This document shows, one piece after another, positions 35,621-50,600 of a DNA stretch of 64,000 nucleotides. The translations under genes and the position numbers were made by a program. This stretch comes from Mytilus galloprovincialis (taxonomy: Eukaryota; Mollusca; Bivalvia; Mytilida; Mytilidae): contig NC_134839.1 in NCBI RefSeq assembly GCF_965363235.1, forward strand, positions 79,385,410-79,449,409. Reading direction: 5' to 3'. The notes under the pieces are model-generated. The model had not been told where the DNA came from. It was given only the letters and a program-made list of their open reading frames with translations, and searched no databases. How positions within the stretch are numbered: the first letter of the stretch is position 1; every line of letters starts with the position of its first letter.

Positions 35621-38600
35621 ATGGAATCAGAAACAAGTGAAACACTAAAGAAACAATTCCAGTTACTCCAAGAACAACAACAGAAGAAATTACAAAGGAG
35701 GAAGCAAAAGAAAGAGGAAAAAAGTAAAGAAAAATCAATAGTTAATACATCTAATGCCTTTGGAGTTGATGATGATTTAAACCTGAAGGTAAGTAAAAGT
35801 TTTGACAGAAAGAGTTGTTACTGTATTTGTTATAGTAAAACAAATGCACCATTTTGATGTCAGCTATAAATATAGCTTTCACTCCAATGCATTTACACTT
35901 GGAAATGAGCATAATTTAATAAAATAATAATCATTCAGAATGAAGAAATATTGCATGAACTTACAGAGGGAGAATTTGCTTCTCCCATAAATAGTTGTCT
36001 TTCTTGGGTGCATCCAGTTTGCAGAGAACAGTGGCTCTGTTTCAAATGGTAATTACTTGACTTTAATTCATACCAATCATAATCTTGACAGCTGTTCTTC
36101 AGTAGTCATGTAGTCTATTATGGTATAAGCCCAAATTGTTTTTGTAGAGACATTTGTGTATTAATGAAGCATCATCTAATAAAATAATTTGTTTTATATA
36201 CTATTTTCTTTTAGAATTTTTAGTATGTATTTTAGGAGAAGGTTTCTTTCTGATTTTATTCACATGTATTAAAATTTTAATATTATCAAAATTTTACATT
36301 TGTATTTTTCAGTTAGCAGATCCTGTACCAAAAGGCAATGGTTATGTATCAGAGGAACTAGTACAACATTTAAATAATCAAATCAGGGTAAAGACATTTT
36401 TTTTACTTGATGGAATAGATACTAAAGAAATATTAAAAAATAAAAACTTTTACAGAACAAACATAATTTTATGGTCTTATTGCTATACATGTATACTATC
36501 ACAGATATAATTGGCTGTACAAAACTGTTTTTAAATCTAAACAATTCCTAGTTAGTTCATGTTGCTCTGTCAAAAACTACAGTCACTAGCCATGAACTTT
36601 GAACCGGAATAACAATGTAACATCTTATAAGAATACTTTCATCAGATGCAGACAGCTCCCCATATATAGCTATCATTATATGCTCAAGATCACCTACATT
36701 TCATGATTCATTTCATTAATATGTAATCATTTTACATAACTTTAACATAGGTGGATGTCATTAGCTGAGAATGCATTTTTCATTAAAAATTAAGTGGCAC
36801 TAATTATTTGAAAACTATGTCCTTCCTACAAAGTCAACATGAACTATATAAGACTACATCATATCGCTTAGATTAGTGTAATAGTACTTGGCTTCTACTG
36901 TTATTACAGTCAGATAGGTTTTAGTATCTAGACATTGTTAATATATTAAGTAAAGTTTTTTTATGGACACTGAAAATACTGAAATAAAATGTTAAAAGTA
37001 CATTAATATCATGTATATATTTTATTATTTCTGAGGAACAGTTTTATACATGAATAATTTCAGGAAGTAAAAGATGAAAATGGAAGATTGTACAGACTAC
37101 TGAGTGAGAAAGATTTTGAAATAAGAAATTTAAAGAAGAAAAGAGAGGAAGATGAAGCAGGTACAGTAGGCTCCAGCAAATCAGATACCTTAAAACTCAG
37201 CAAAAAATATACCATTACCCGATATATCCAATTAGACGATAAATGTATATTCATTGAATATTCTGCAATAATAAGTTGATTTAATTCTGAGATTTTACTA
37301 GCCTTGACCACTGATATAAAACAGTAAAATAGTTGGAAGGATGTTAATCAAATACATGATACTCCACCAGGCACCACAATGTTTGTTTATTAATTATATT
37401 TTATTTTCCCAACATAATCAAACAATTCACCTTTTTCTACATATCTACATGCAAGTGAAAGGACAAGGTTTACTTATGGCACAATATGGCCTAAAATATC
37501 AACTTTATCATAAAACACCAAAAAGGTCACAATTTGGTTTGTAAATTGGTTTATTTTAAAAGCCTGAAGCTAAATAAATCAGTTCTTGTCATAAAAGTTC
37601 ATAATATTCTAAGTAAGCCGATTTTGGTCATTTTGTCAAAATACAGTGATCAGGAAGGACGTGCGCCCTGCGCCTATAGCACATATCGACTAGAAATGGT
37701 GCATAGAGTGACAAATATAAGCGCCCACTTGGTGCACAATATTTTTCACTTCATTTCGAAATGTTTAGATATCGTCAAATGGATTTCCGATCGTGTTCTG
37801 TACCGCCATGTGTGTACTGTGTAATGTTCCGCCAATTATAGGAGCACCTATACATTTTTGGGATGTCTCGGGTGTTTTCCTATTGTAATAGAACCATGCG
37901 GTTTAACGTCTCGGGTGTTTTTGTATGGTAAAAATAGACCCATGCGGTTTAACTGATTACCCAAAAAACCATCATTCTTGATATAATTTTTTATAAACAA
38001 CTTTAAATTTGTGAAATTTGGCTAGTTAAGACGAGATTTATATCTAATTATAATCTTTTAAGTTAGTTTAGCTTGCTATTATTTCGATTGAAAAACCCCA
38101 AAGCCTTTTAATGAAAATAGTTTTTGTCTCCATAAAAGGCGCTTAACTGTCCTTGTCATTTTTTGGTCTTTGGCTCGTTTTGACATTTTGTAAACATGAC
38201 TTCAGCGAATTGTTGTTTTGTTCTATCAATTAATGATACCATCTACTGTTAGTCTTGTCATTGTCATGAAGTAATGATAATACAGGAAGTGCAGAGGAAA
38301 TGCCAGAAATGTCCTCTGATACGGAACGTCTGGAATAAGTATGGTTTCGACAAGACCCAAATTTAATGTACAAAAAAAACATGAACATGTACAAGGCAAC
38401 AAAACCAGTTTGAATATTGCAAATAAAGGTTATCTTAAATATTGTCAGGTTTGGAGGAAGTTAAAATAACTTATTGTATATTCATTGAAATTGAAATTAC
38501 AAAAATCACAGGAACAATATCCATGATATAATTTAAAATCATAAAGGTAAGTACCACCACCTCTTTGCACAAATATACTGATACTTTTTTTTTTTTACAG

Positions 38601-41600
38601 AAGTCAATTTAAATGGCCCACTCATTTGACAACATGGCACATTATTTTTTAAAATGGCTCATAGAATTTAATTTTGGGGGGCCCTGGGCCCATAGTGAAA
38701 AAAATCCTTCCAGATCACTGAAAATATGATAATTTTGTGCAATTTTCCTACCCAAAAGCTTTAGGAAAACCTTGGCCGCCACCTAAGATCGGAAATGTGT
38801 TGTAACCAAAAGATTCTAATTTTGATATAGAATCCATCAATTTGAAACTTTTAGGATCATGGATGGCGGCCAAGGTTATTTATGCAAAAAAACAATTAAA
38901 TAATTGAAAAAATTACCAAAATTTACCTGAAAATACAAATAATGTTTATTAAAGGGGTCATAGCTTCATAAATTTTAAAAGAAGGTACAAAACAAATATA
39001 TTTTTGTCTATATAGTAAAATCACAAGTATTTCTATGTGAGATTTGTAATTTTTTTGGCCCAATTTAAAAAACATCAAAAAATGAGGGCCAATTTCAACC
39101 CTTCGTGAACCTTCTCCTTTTAGCAGCATTAAGTTTAACTGTTGTGAATCTGTAAACTATAAAACCAGTGCCAGTTCATGTGAAAAATATAGCAAAGTAA
39201 CCAATCATTTAAAATTTTGAATTGTCATTAATTCCACTGAACATCTAATTTTCTGGGAAATTACATTTTTCTTGGGGATTTTTTTAAAACATAATGTACG
39301 AAAATTACTCATATCAAAATGAGTGGAAGTTTTTTTTTTAAATATATATTTTATAATTTTTAGACATTTTGGTTTTTTAATCTCAAATGGTTTGGCATTC
39401 TTTTTAATCCAAACTCATACCTTCTTCTCATTTCTTGCAAAACAAATCACAAGATTTTTCACATATAGTCCAAAATTTATGCTTATTTATATTGTTGAAA
39501 GCAAAATTGAGGATTTTAAGCTAATTTAAAAGTAAACTAAATGAAATCATTTGAAATAAAACACACCGGTAGAAACCACTAATTAAAGGTATTTTTTTCT
39601 TCATTTTCCATGATGTTTTAGAGTTGCCCTTTAATGATTTGGGAAATTGACAATTTAGATATTTGAAAAAATCAGAAAGTCAATATAATGTGACATATAA
39701 GCATTACCCTAAAATCAAATTACATCATATTGAGTTACTAGATTGTTTGAGGTATGAGATATATATAAATTTCCTTGAAAAATTCCAATATTGCTTTTTT
39801 TTTAAATTAACTTATTCTTAGTCCCAATAATTCAAAGTTTGGGTGACAGTATTGAATGTATCTAGCCCTTGGAAGTTAATATACAGATACAAGATATACA
39901 GCTAAGTCTACCTTGTATCTTGACTTACATCTTGAAATTAATAATGAGAATTAATTGAGAACTTAACTTTAGAAGAGATGAGGCCTGCATGAAAATTAAG
40001 TAAATGTGATAAAAATTCTAAACCTATTCTATCCTACATTAGTAGTATATATTAGCTTATGTTTTAGTTGAATTGATAGTTATATGATGTCAAAACAAAC
40101 TTTGAAAAATGAAGACACACAAAATATAGAATAACAAGAATGTGTCCGTAGTACACAGATGCCCCTTCTGCACTATAATTTTCTATGTTCAGTGGACAGT
40201 GAAAATGGGGTGAAATCTCTTATTTGGCATTAAAATTAGAAAGATCATATCATAGGGAACATGTGTTTCAAATTGATTGGACTTCAACTTTGTCAAAAAC
40301 TTAAACATGAAGCAGGACAGACGGATGAGAGGATGAAGGAACAAACAGATCCACAGACCAGAAAACATAATGCCCATAAATGGGGCATAAAAATTAAGAG
40401 TGACAGCTCTAGAGCAGGTACATTTTATTTACAGCATTTTCAAATTTAGTTTATATACGGTATATAAAAGTCTATTCTTTGTACATTTTAGCTGGTGGTA
40501 AAGTAACTAATGAAGCTGCAGCAACAAAGATTGTAGAATTGTCAAAAAAAGTCAGAGAACTTACAGCTGAACTTCAGTCAGAGAAAACTAAAGTTAAACA
40601 ATATGGCAAAAAATGTATGGAATTACAAAATCAGGTTAGACAGGTGTCCAGTTAAAAGCTTTTACTTCAAAAAATTTTACATAAATTTTGAACTGGTTAA
40701 CAATCAGACAGTCTGTGATCAATTGATATCGTGCCTTACTATATTTTGCGTGTAAATTTTAACTATATTAATTTATTTATTCATTTTTATTTTTAATTTT
40801 GATACATAATGTACAGTGAGTGCATCCTTAGCCTTTTTGGCTGACTGTAAAATACATAATATATATGAATGTAATTGGTATTATAATTCAGGTTGCCCTT
40901 TGATATTAAAATAATCATTCATTCATTCATAGAATACTGTCAATAAAAAAAATGCAATTCCTTGAAAGGAGTTATGAACTCCCGACCCTTAATGACCTTT
41001 ATGTTCCCATGCTATTTCATTATGCATAGATCCATGGATTTAGATTCTTTAATTGAATTTGTCATTAAAGCACGACATGGTTGGGTAAAAGAATCAATAG
41101 TTGATATTTATTTGATTTGTTGGGACATTTATATGTCAGATTGAAATTTGCCATTTGGAGTACATCTCAATTTCACTCTTTATTTTTCAAAATACATTCT
41201 CAACTTAAGGTGTGTGTCTTTCAAAGACTGCATGACCAATCAGCGATTTTTAGTATGATTATTTGTTGTGCCAACTTTGTTTGTTTGAAGAAGAATTGCA
41301 AAAGAAATTTAAAGGTCCCAGTGATTGTGCTACACAGAGGAGCTAGTGCATCTATTCAATGGGACAATAGAACAGACAATTGTTTAAATACCTCAACCAA
41401 GAGTAGATGACTCTGAGGAAAAGTTTTATTTTGGTTTGCAATAAACATTATGAATGTGTTGTGTTGTTGCAACTTGTGTATTATTATTCTTATTTTTTCA
41501 GATTTCTAACATCCCAGGAGAAACAAGGTCGATGCTGGGATCAGCTATTAGTTTAAATTCACAGTTGGACGAAAAAGTAAAAAAAAATAGTATATGACTT

Positions 41601-44600
41601 GTCAATTTAAAAAATTACAATTACCGAGCAATCAATATTTCAAGTTATTTTTAGAATCTGTCAAAACTATACCTAAACTACACCCTGAAATAACAAATTC
41701 AATGAAGAATCTGTCAAAACTATACCTAAACTACACACTGAAATAACAAATTCAATGAAATATTTGGACACAAAACTAAATTAAAAGTCTTAGAATTATT
41801 TCACATACGGTATGTTATCATTCTATAAAATTTTGATAGTCTTTTAGGCATAATTGAATGAGGAGTGTACAAAACAAGCAAATGTGATGTAAATATTGAA
41901 CCTAGTAACATTATTAATGTATTCCAGATTGACAATTTATGTCAAACTTTCTGTGACATTTCAAGTTTAATTTGTATGTATAAAGTGGAGGTTATCTTAC
42001 ACATAACACAGATATATAGTGTAAGGAATTTTGTGTATAAATTATCCTTTTTTCAATCACTGGATAAAGGAGTTTAAAGTTAGTAAATGCATAAGACATA
42101 ACATTAGAAATCTTTAATAAGGTTTGTTCAAGTTTAGAGACAATTGTTTTTATGCCTGGTATATGCCTGTTAAAGTTAACTCAGTATAAGGATCCAATAT
42201 ATTTTAGGTGTTGGTAGCTAAAAATTTCTACAAACATACCTAGCTAAAATATGAATTGCAATGACTGTTGCCTATCATCTGTATTTTACTGGTTTATTTT
42301 CAGAAGGAGAATGAGGTTGATGTGAAAGGTTTACAGGACAAGTTAAGACACACAGAGAATAAGATGTCAGAATACAGGATACAGTGTTCTACACTCAAAA
42401 ATGAAATCAAGATGGCTCAAAAGGTATTATATGTTATTACAAGTCAATTGTACTTATTTGGTGTTTTATTTATGTCTAGTAATATATGTTATATTAATCG
42501 CATGGTATGATTTTTCATGTTTGTTTCTTATATTAATATGAGAGTTCAATGTTAAAGTGTGTAAATATCACTTATATTTTGTGCCTGAATGTCATTATAT
42601 CAGTGGCCAAGTGGTCTATGCAGTTCTACTACTGTAATCACTAGCCAGTCAACACTAAGGTTATGAGTTCAAATACTGCTCACGCAGGTGCACTTGACTC
42701 CAATCTTAATTGACTAGGATAAAAAAATCTGTAAAGGATATTGTTTTAACCGAGACAGGTTTGGCTTATGATTACAGAAGCTATAATCTTATTGAAAGTT
42801 TGTTTTTAAATTTTAGGTTTTACAACAAGAAATTGGAACAGAAAATATCAGCATACAATCCTTAATGAATCAGCAGAGTAGCTGGAGGGGGAGAGCACAG
42901 CAAATCATTAGTCTCCAGCAGAAGGTAGTCATTGTTGATTTATTTTCTTACTTGAGCTAGATGTTGTATGAAAGGAATATATTATACCACTTCAAATGTT
43001 AAACATTTGATGCTGTTATCTATTTTTGTTTCATATGAGGTCATCAGCCCGTCAGTGATGATTTGTAATGCTGAGAACTTTTGAAATCTGTTGAAACTTA
43101 CTTCTTTATCAGACACGTTCTTTATCTGTTTTCCAATACTTTTGGTTTAATCATATTTAATCCAGTACTGAATGTGTTTAAAGAGTTTATAAAATTGGAA
43201 TTATAATTTTAATTGAGCAGTATTAACTTTTTTGTATGAGATTAACTTTTAATTATATTTAAAAAATTGTAACTTAAAAGTTTCCTGAATAGAAAGGATG
43301 TTCTAACAATGAAAAAAGAGTGCCTCATAACTGTCATGACATAACTTATTATAATATAGTTAAATTTAAAACTGGTTGATGTAAGAAAAATATGTACTAG
43401 TATGTATCTATATTACATCTGAATTATGATAGTGGGTAGTATACCAGAGCTCCAGATAAGCTGCGTATTTGCGTGATCACGCAATACAAATAATAAAAAA
43501 CCCAATGCAATTGCACATTGCAGGGTTCAATAACCCAATTAATTCAAAGGAAAACCCAATTATATGCCAAAACCATGAGTTCTCAACCCTTTTATTGGCT
43601 ACCATTTGCGTTATTTACCCTTATCTGTTTACAGTCGTCGCGTAAACTATTTTTATAATATTTATAATTGGAAATTTCCTTTCGTTCTAAAAATAGATCT
43701 CTGCATCAAGTAACTGAAATGGGTCCCTGTACACGTGTTTTTGAAAACATTTCGATCTTCTCGGGGTTTATCCAATTAGCGTGTGTCATGTAGTCAAATT
43801 TTGTTCACATTGCTCGGGATTTATCATAACATACATTGAATTAAAACGAAAGTGAATGTCCGGTAAAAATATTGAATAGAAGCATGTTTTCTGCTTCTTT
43901 TGAAAAGCTGAGGGAAAGTTATGATGATAACAAGACTCAGTCAGTGTTTTTAGAAAGCGTCCATCGAACACACGGGTGTGTGTGCGTATCTTAACGAGAA
44001 CATTGCTGATAAAAACGGGGTTTTCTCAAAAACAAATCAGTTGGAAAAAGTGAAAGGCCAAATCAATTATGACATGATAAAGCATCAGAAACCAAAAGTT
44101 CTAATAAAAGACAACTAAACCCAGATTTATGAAAATTGGAATAAAACAAAAACATTCAAGTATAATTAGAGTTTATTTCCTTTTTTTTTTCATTTTACGG
44201 TTAATTAATGCCGGAATACACACACAGGCACTGGTCTCAGAATTTATTATATAAAGGTATAAGACGAGTGCCTGTGAATACACATATATCATGTATATCC
44301 GTTTTGTATCAGTTTATATGAGAAAATACAAAACTGGCAGACGGTTTGAAACGGAACACAAATTAAACCTACAATTGCTCCTCAGTGAATAAACCAAATG
44401 AAACATCTAGCAAATAACCCTAACCCTAACCCTAAACCAAGTGAAACAGGCTAAACAAAGAAAGAAACATATTTAAGATGGAAAAAAATCTGGGGTTGAT
44501 ATTCCCTAAATATTCAATATTGTGTTGATGAAAAAACCCAATACATTAAGGAGCTTAGTGGTGAAAAACCCAATTTGATATTAACATGAGGGGTGAATAT

Positions 44601-47600
44601 GAATTGATAATGCAATTAAAAAACTTTATCACCCAGTTGTATAAGAAAATGGTGGGTAAAAAACCCAATTTGTGAATTCTTATCTGGAGCTCTGGTATAC
44701 TGTGTTTTATGGACTGTGCATACCTTGGTTCTTAATCTGTTTTTGCTGTTTTAGTATACAGTTCAGGTGGTCTACCATGAAGTTTTGGTCACATCAACGT
44801 CAAAATTAGTACTCATATTCCTTATGATTAGACTCTTTAAATAGATGCTTAATTACCAGTAGGAATTTGACTTAGATTTTGTAGCCCGTTCAACTTGAAA
44901 CCTTTCAGAAGTGATATGAATTCCAGTCAGTTATATTTTCTATTTTGTAATGTTGCAATTTTCACAGGTAGAAGAGTTAAAAGGGAAGTTGGAAAACTCC
45001 AAACCCAAAGAATACGACTTGGAGAGAGAAATGTTAGGGAATTCTTCTGCTAGGAAGAGAACAGGTGATGACAGACATAGAGAGCAGCTCAGGAAGATTG
45101 ACAAAGAAAAAAAGGAAGCTCAAGAGGTGAGTCAAATAAATTGTATGCAGTTAAACTGTTAATTTAAACTTGATCCTTTAGTTTTGAAGTTTTGTTAGGT
45201 TTTATCAGTGTTTAGATTTTTGTAAGTTTATTCAAAATAACTGTTTATATGAGTTTAGAAATATTTCCTAATATTATTACAACTGTAAATTTTACATTTT
45301 CTTTAACATTTCCCTTTTGTGAGTTTCAGAAAATGATGATTTTTATCCATGAGAGATATATATTTATCATATATGTAATGATTTTCTTTTATAGAGAGCA
45401 GCAAATGAATTCAAAGCTTTGGAATCAGATCATGAAAGTTTAAAGAAGAAATTAGATGCTGCAAAATCCAGGTATGTTAATGGAATGATATTGACATGAT
45501 TAAAGAGGTTTAATTAAAATTCATGCATTGGTGAATGGAATCAGATTTTTTTTTGATTCAAGAAATTGATATCAAAGAGGCTGAATTTTCATTATTAAAG
45601 CTGGTAACATTAATTTACCAGGTCAGAATAGACAACTTTCGAGTTCGATGCATTTCCGTCAAAAACTCTGGTTTTAGTGAACGTCATTTGTGCGTTTAGG
45701 GGCGTCGTCACTTCCGTTCCAATGTTGAGCGAGTGGTTGGAAAACTATAATTCTATATTGTACAAATTATTCGGCAAATTGAATTCTCAAAATTGACAAT
45801 CAGCATTGCTGTCATTAGGGAATTGTCATTAAGTACCTACAGAACAACCATTATTTCTAGTTTATCCTGCACAATGACGATCACTAAGACGCTTGATGAA
45901 CGTAAATGGTGCAGGGATACAGGCGACCCCCTCTATCTGGTAAATGACGTCATAAAGGCGCGTCTAATTGACGAGTTTTTTCCGGTGACGGATGAACTCA
46001 AAAGTGGTCTATTATAACTGACAGCGAATTTAAACTAAGAACTTTGGATTATTTAAAACTGAGTAAGGCATGCTGAATTATGAAACATTTATATAGCTAG
46101 AACTCAGATTATTAATTCATATATCCTGTTTTTTTTTCTTTTTTACAGAAATTCTGTTTTGTCAAAAGAAATAAAGTCATTCAAACAGCAAATGCAGACA
46201 ATGGTACAGAAGGGTCAACATGATGATGAACTCATTGAAGCACTCATGGTAGTGTTCCTCAATCTTTTTGATTTATAATTTTTTTGCTGTCCATATATCA
46301 TTCTGTATACAATTGTTCATACATGATGACCAGCCTATTTGATTTGATATTAAAGAAAATACATTATAAAAAAAATAGTTTTGCATAAAAAGTTGTTTTT
46401 CTTAACATATCATGCTATTCATGCATTATATCTTCATTGTAAATTAAAGGTCTTAAAACCTTTGATATTATAGAATTTCTAGATTTCTTATTCGAAACTT
46501 GGAACTTTTTTTCTTATACTCATTTTCTAATGTTTTAAATACTGAATTTAACCAGACCTTTTTTTGCTTAATTAAATTTGAAGATTGTATGAATTGTAAC
46601 TTTATTAGTACTTGGATTTTGCTTATGAGGCCAAGATGAATGCCTAATTCAGTTTACATTGGATGGTTTTCACTGCTTTCTGAAAATTTGACTAAAGAAA
46701 TATGAAGGGCCATATCAAATTATATTTATGGAGTATCACAAGTAAGTACTATCTGATCTTCGTTCCATTTTGGTTTTAAGTTCTACCCAAGAACTTTATT
46801 TTATTTTTCATTACAGTTACAACAAGCACAGCTACAAAAAATGTTAGAACAGACTAGTGAGACGAAGACACTGACAGAAGTTGATTCTCGGGAGAAAGTC
46901 AAACAAATGGAAATGAAAAAACAGCATGATAATAATATCGTACAGCAACTTAAAATCATTGTAGCTGAAAAAGAAACAAAAGTTCATGCTTTAGAGGATG
47001 AAATTAAACAGTTAAAATTGAATGTTAGTTTTGCTTCTACGACAATGTAAATTCAGAAATTATTGTGATATTTTTATTTATACAAAAAATTATCCGCTAC
47101 ATATATCTGTATGCAGATTGCTAAAATTGAAATAAATAATTAGGTTTTTGTTCTTTCTTCAAAATTCTCAATAATAAATTCATGCAATATTTTCTGAATT
47201 TACAGTATTTCTTTGACATTGTGACGATTATAGTAGACAGATAAGGAAAAGATTAATATCTAAATGTTTTCATAAAATTGAGATATGTGATCATGTTAAA
47301 TGTTGCTTTAGTATACAATGTTTTATCCTATATTGAGATATGTGATCATGTTAAATGTTGCTTTAGATTACAATGTTTTATCATATATTGAGATATGTGA
47401 TCATGTGAAAATTGAACACATGTAAAAACATAAAATGTATGGTCTTGTTATCTCTTATCAGCATTTACAGAAAGCACAGATGGAAAATGCCAACATGTTG
47501 TTCCAGCCCTCTAACAGACCTCAGTCTTCTAATGATAATGTAGAACTAGAATTTAGACTGTCATCTGTAACACCTACAGAATCAAGGTATAACTTGTTTT

Positions 47601-50600
47601 TCATTTGTAAACTACAAACTTAGTCAAGGAATCATAACCATTCAATGGTTTACTTTTACAAATTGTGACTTGGATAGAGAGTTGTCTCATTGTCAGTCAT
47701 ACCACATCTTCTTATATCTATGAGAATGATACATTTCTTTATTTGAAATGATTAACTAAGATGTTTATGACAAATTTCTCTTGATCAGTATTTGTATGTT
47801 CTAAATTGGATCATATAAGTTCAAAAGAAGGAGCTACACATTAACATGGAGTTACATGATATCAGTCCAGTACCCATGATATAAGTCCCTCAATATATCT
47901 TCCATCTTTTATATGGGATATTGTATAGCAAGATAAAAATTATGTAAAGATGCTTTAATATGTTATACAATCAAAGGGTATTCATAAAAATTTCAACCTA
48001 TTTTAAGTTTTATGAGATTCATAATGTATAGGGTGGATGACTGTCTCAGTAAAAAGTCCAAATTTTGTTTTCTATTTTTAACCAGGATTGATTGATTGAT
48101 TGATTAGTGTTAAATGCCACTTTCAGCAGTACTGTGATATTTCATGGGAGTCATTTTAATGATGGAGGAAACAAGAATGCCAGGAGAGAACAACCACCTT
48201 CTGTAGGAAAACCGACACTCTTAGTCAATTTTTATACGCCCGTCGTCTTTTAGACGGGACGTATTATGGTATACCGTTGTCCGTCCGTCTGTCCGTCCGT
48301 CCGTCCGTCCGTCGTCCACACTTCGGACAATAACTCAAAAACACTTTCACCAATTTCCATGAAACTTCAGTGAATTGTTTATATCTATTGACGTAAGCTC
48401 CCTTTCGTTTTTTTTTAATTTCAGATTTTAAGTTTTGGATTTATGGGGATTTATTCATAAAAAAGGGGGGATTTTCAACACTTCGGACAATAACTCAAAA
48501 AGGCTTTCACCAATGTCCATGAAACTTTGGTGAATTGTTTATATCTTTTGATGTAAGCTCCCTTTCAATTTTTATAAATTTCAGATTTTAAGTTTTGGAT
48601 TTATGGGGCTTTATTCATAAAAAAAGGGGGATTTTCAACACTTCGGACAATAACTCAAAAAGGCTTTCACCAATGTCCATGAAACTTTGGTGAATTGTTT
48701 ATATCTATTGATGTAAGCTCCCTTTCAATTTTTATAAATTTCAGATTTTAAGTTTTGGATTTATGGGGCTTTATTCATAAAAAAAGGGGGGATTTTCAAC
48801 ACTTCGGACAATAACTCAAAAAGGCTTTCACCAATGTCCATGAAACTTTGGTGAATTGTTTATATCTATTGATGTAAGCTCCCTTTCAATTTTTATAAAT
48901 TTCAGATTTTACATTTCCGTGTTATGAATTTTTATGCTTAAAAAAGGGGGGATTTTCCAATTTTGGGACAATAACTAACACTTTCACAAAATTTTATGCA
49001 ACTTTGATAAATTGTTTAAATCTATTGACATAAGCTCCCTTTCCATTTTTATAAATTTTAGATTTTACGTTTTCTTAAGTAATGAATTTTTATACTTAAA
49101 AAAGGGGGATTTTATGAAACTTTGGTGAATATATTAATGTAACATCCCTTTTGATTTGTATATATATTTCTAGTTGATCATATAAATTCATTTAAAGCAT
49201 AAAAGACAAGTTAAAAGAGCAACGGGCGTATCATGCGCTCAAGCGCAGCCCTTTATTAATGATTGAAGTCAAACACACCTGCCAATATTAAAAATGTTAA
49301 AGTGTGGTAAGAAAATATGTTCATTTGGTTGTTGAAATTGAAATCAACAAATCAATACAATGCTGGCATAGAAAAACAATATTACAAGTTGCAGATCAAT
49401 TTTTGAACTTTTTTATAGAATGAGTGACAGACCACCAACTGTAAATAGTATGTTAGATTCAGCCAGGTCTCAGTCCAGAAAATCATTGGTTAGAGAACCA
49501 TCCTTTTCTGTGTAAGTACAGTTGCATAATAGAATACAGCAAAAAACAAAGATGAAAATTACAAATGAAAAAATTATAGAAATTACAAAAATCATCAGAT
49601 TAAATTTAGTTTATAACAAAAGAAAACATTAATTTCTATTGAAAATATAATTAATTTATAGAGTAAACAAAAAACAAAATGGCGTAATTTACTTTAAAAA
49701 AAAAGATTTGAGAGTACAATTCTTGTTTGATATTTATATATAAAAAAAGATTAAACAAAAACAAATTTTGGAATTTTGCCCTTGAACAGATTGAATATGT
49801 GCATGTTAAGGAGACATTTGAACACTGTTCTTACACTTTTTGTCATATTTATTTTGACAATGCACCTAAATGAAACCTATTATTTTTATACCAATTCAGC
49901 AATAATTTAGACAAACGTGCTGTGAATGAGCTAACTTATCAGTGCCAGGAGTATAAAACTCTTATGCAAGTAGCTGATGTAGAAAGAGAAAAACTTTCAG
50001 AGTTAGTACAGATCTTACAAAAAAGGTAACTCATTGTAAACATCTTAAAAAGTTACTTAAGTGTCTATATGATTCTATGCTGATAGTGGTATTAGTTCCA
50101 TGGATTACTTGATTTAATACTTTTGTATATACTGTGCATTATATATCTGAATGTTATTGGCTGTTTTTTTTTTAAATAATTGTTGTTGTTAAGTATTTTA
50201 GGCTGTTAAGTTACTAATGAATGTCAAGTTATTTTTTTAAGTTGATATATTTCTGTTTTAATTTATTGTTAAAAAAACATCGTAAGTCATTCCTTTTATG
50301 GTTTAAACATATGTCTTTATTTTAAAGGTCTGAATACTATCCATTCAGATTTGATTTTAATATTCTGTTCCTTCAAATATAAAGTTAATTGTTCACAAGA
50401 AATTTATTTAGATTTAAGAAAAACAATTTTGAATGACTACTTACAAAATCAAAAAACAAATACTATAAGTTCTGTTTCTATTTTTAGATCTGATGAAAGT
50501 ACACAAAAAGTAGCTGATGTACAAAATGAATTGATAAATCAAAGAAAAAAGAATGCCTTGTTAGAGAAACAGATTGGGAAGTCTAAAATAGAACAATCGA

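Noticed and set aside
44417..44434. CCCTAA repeats as a chromosome end
   Set aside because: Only three units, inside a transposon within an intron; genes and unique sequence continue on both sides.
45793..46017. 74-codon open frame in CCDC13 intron 9
   Set aside because: It lies inside a MITE with clear inverted ends and shows no recognisable domain.
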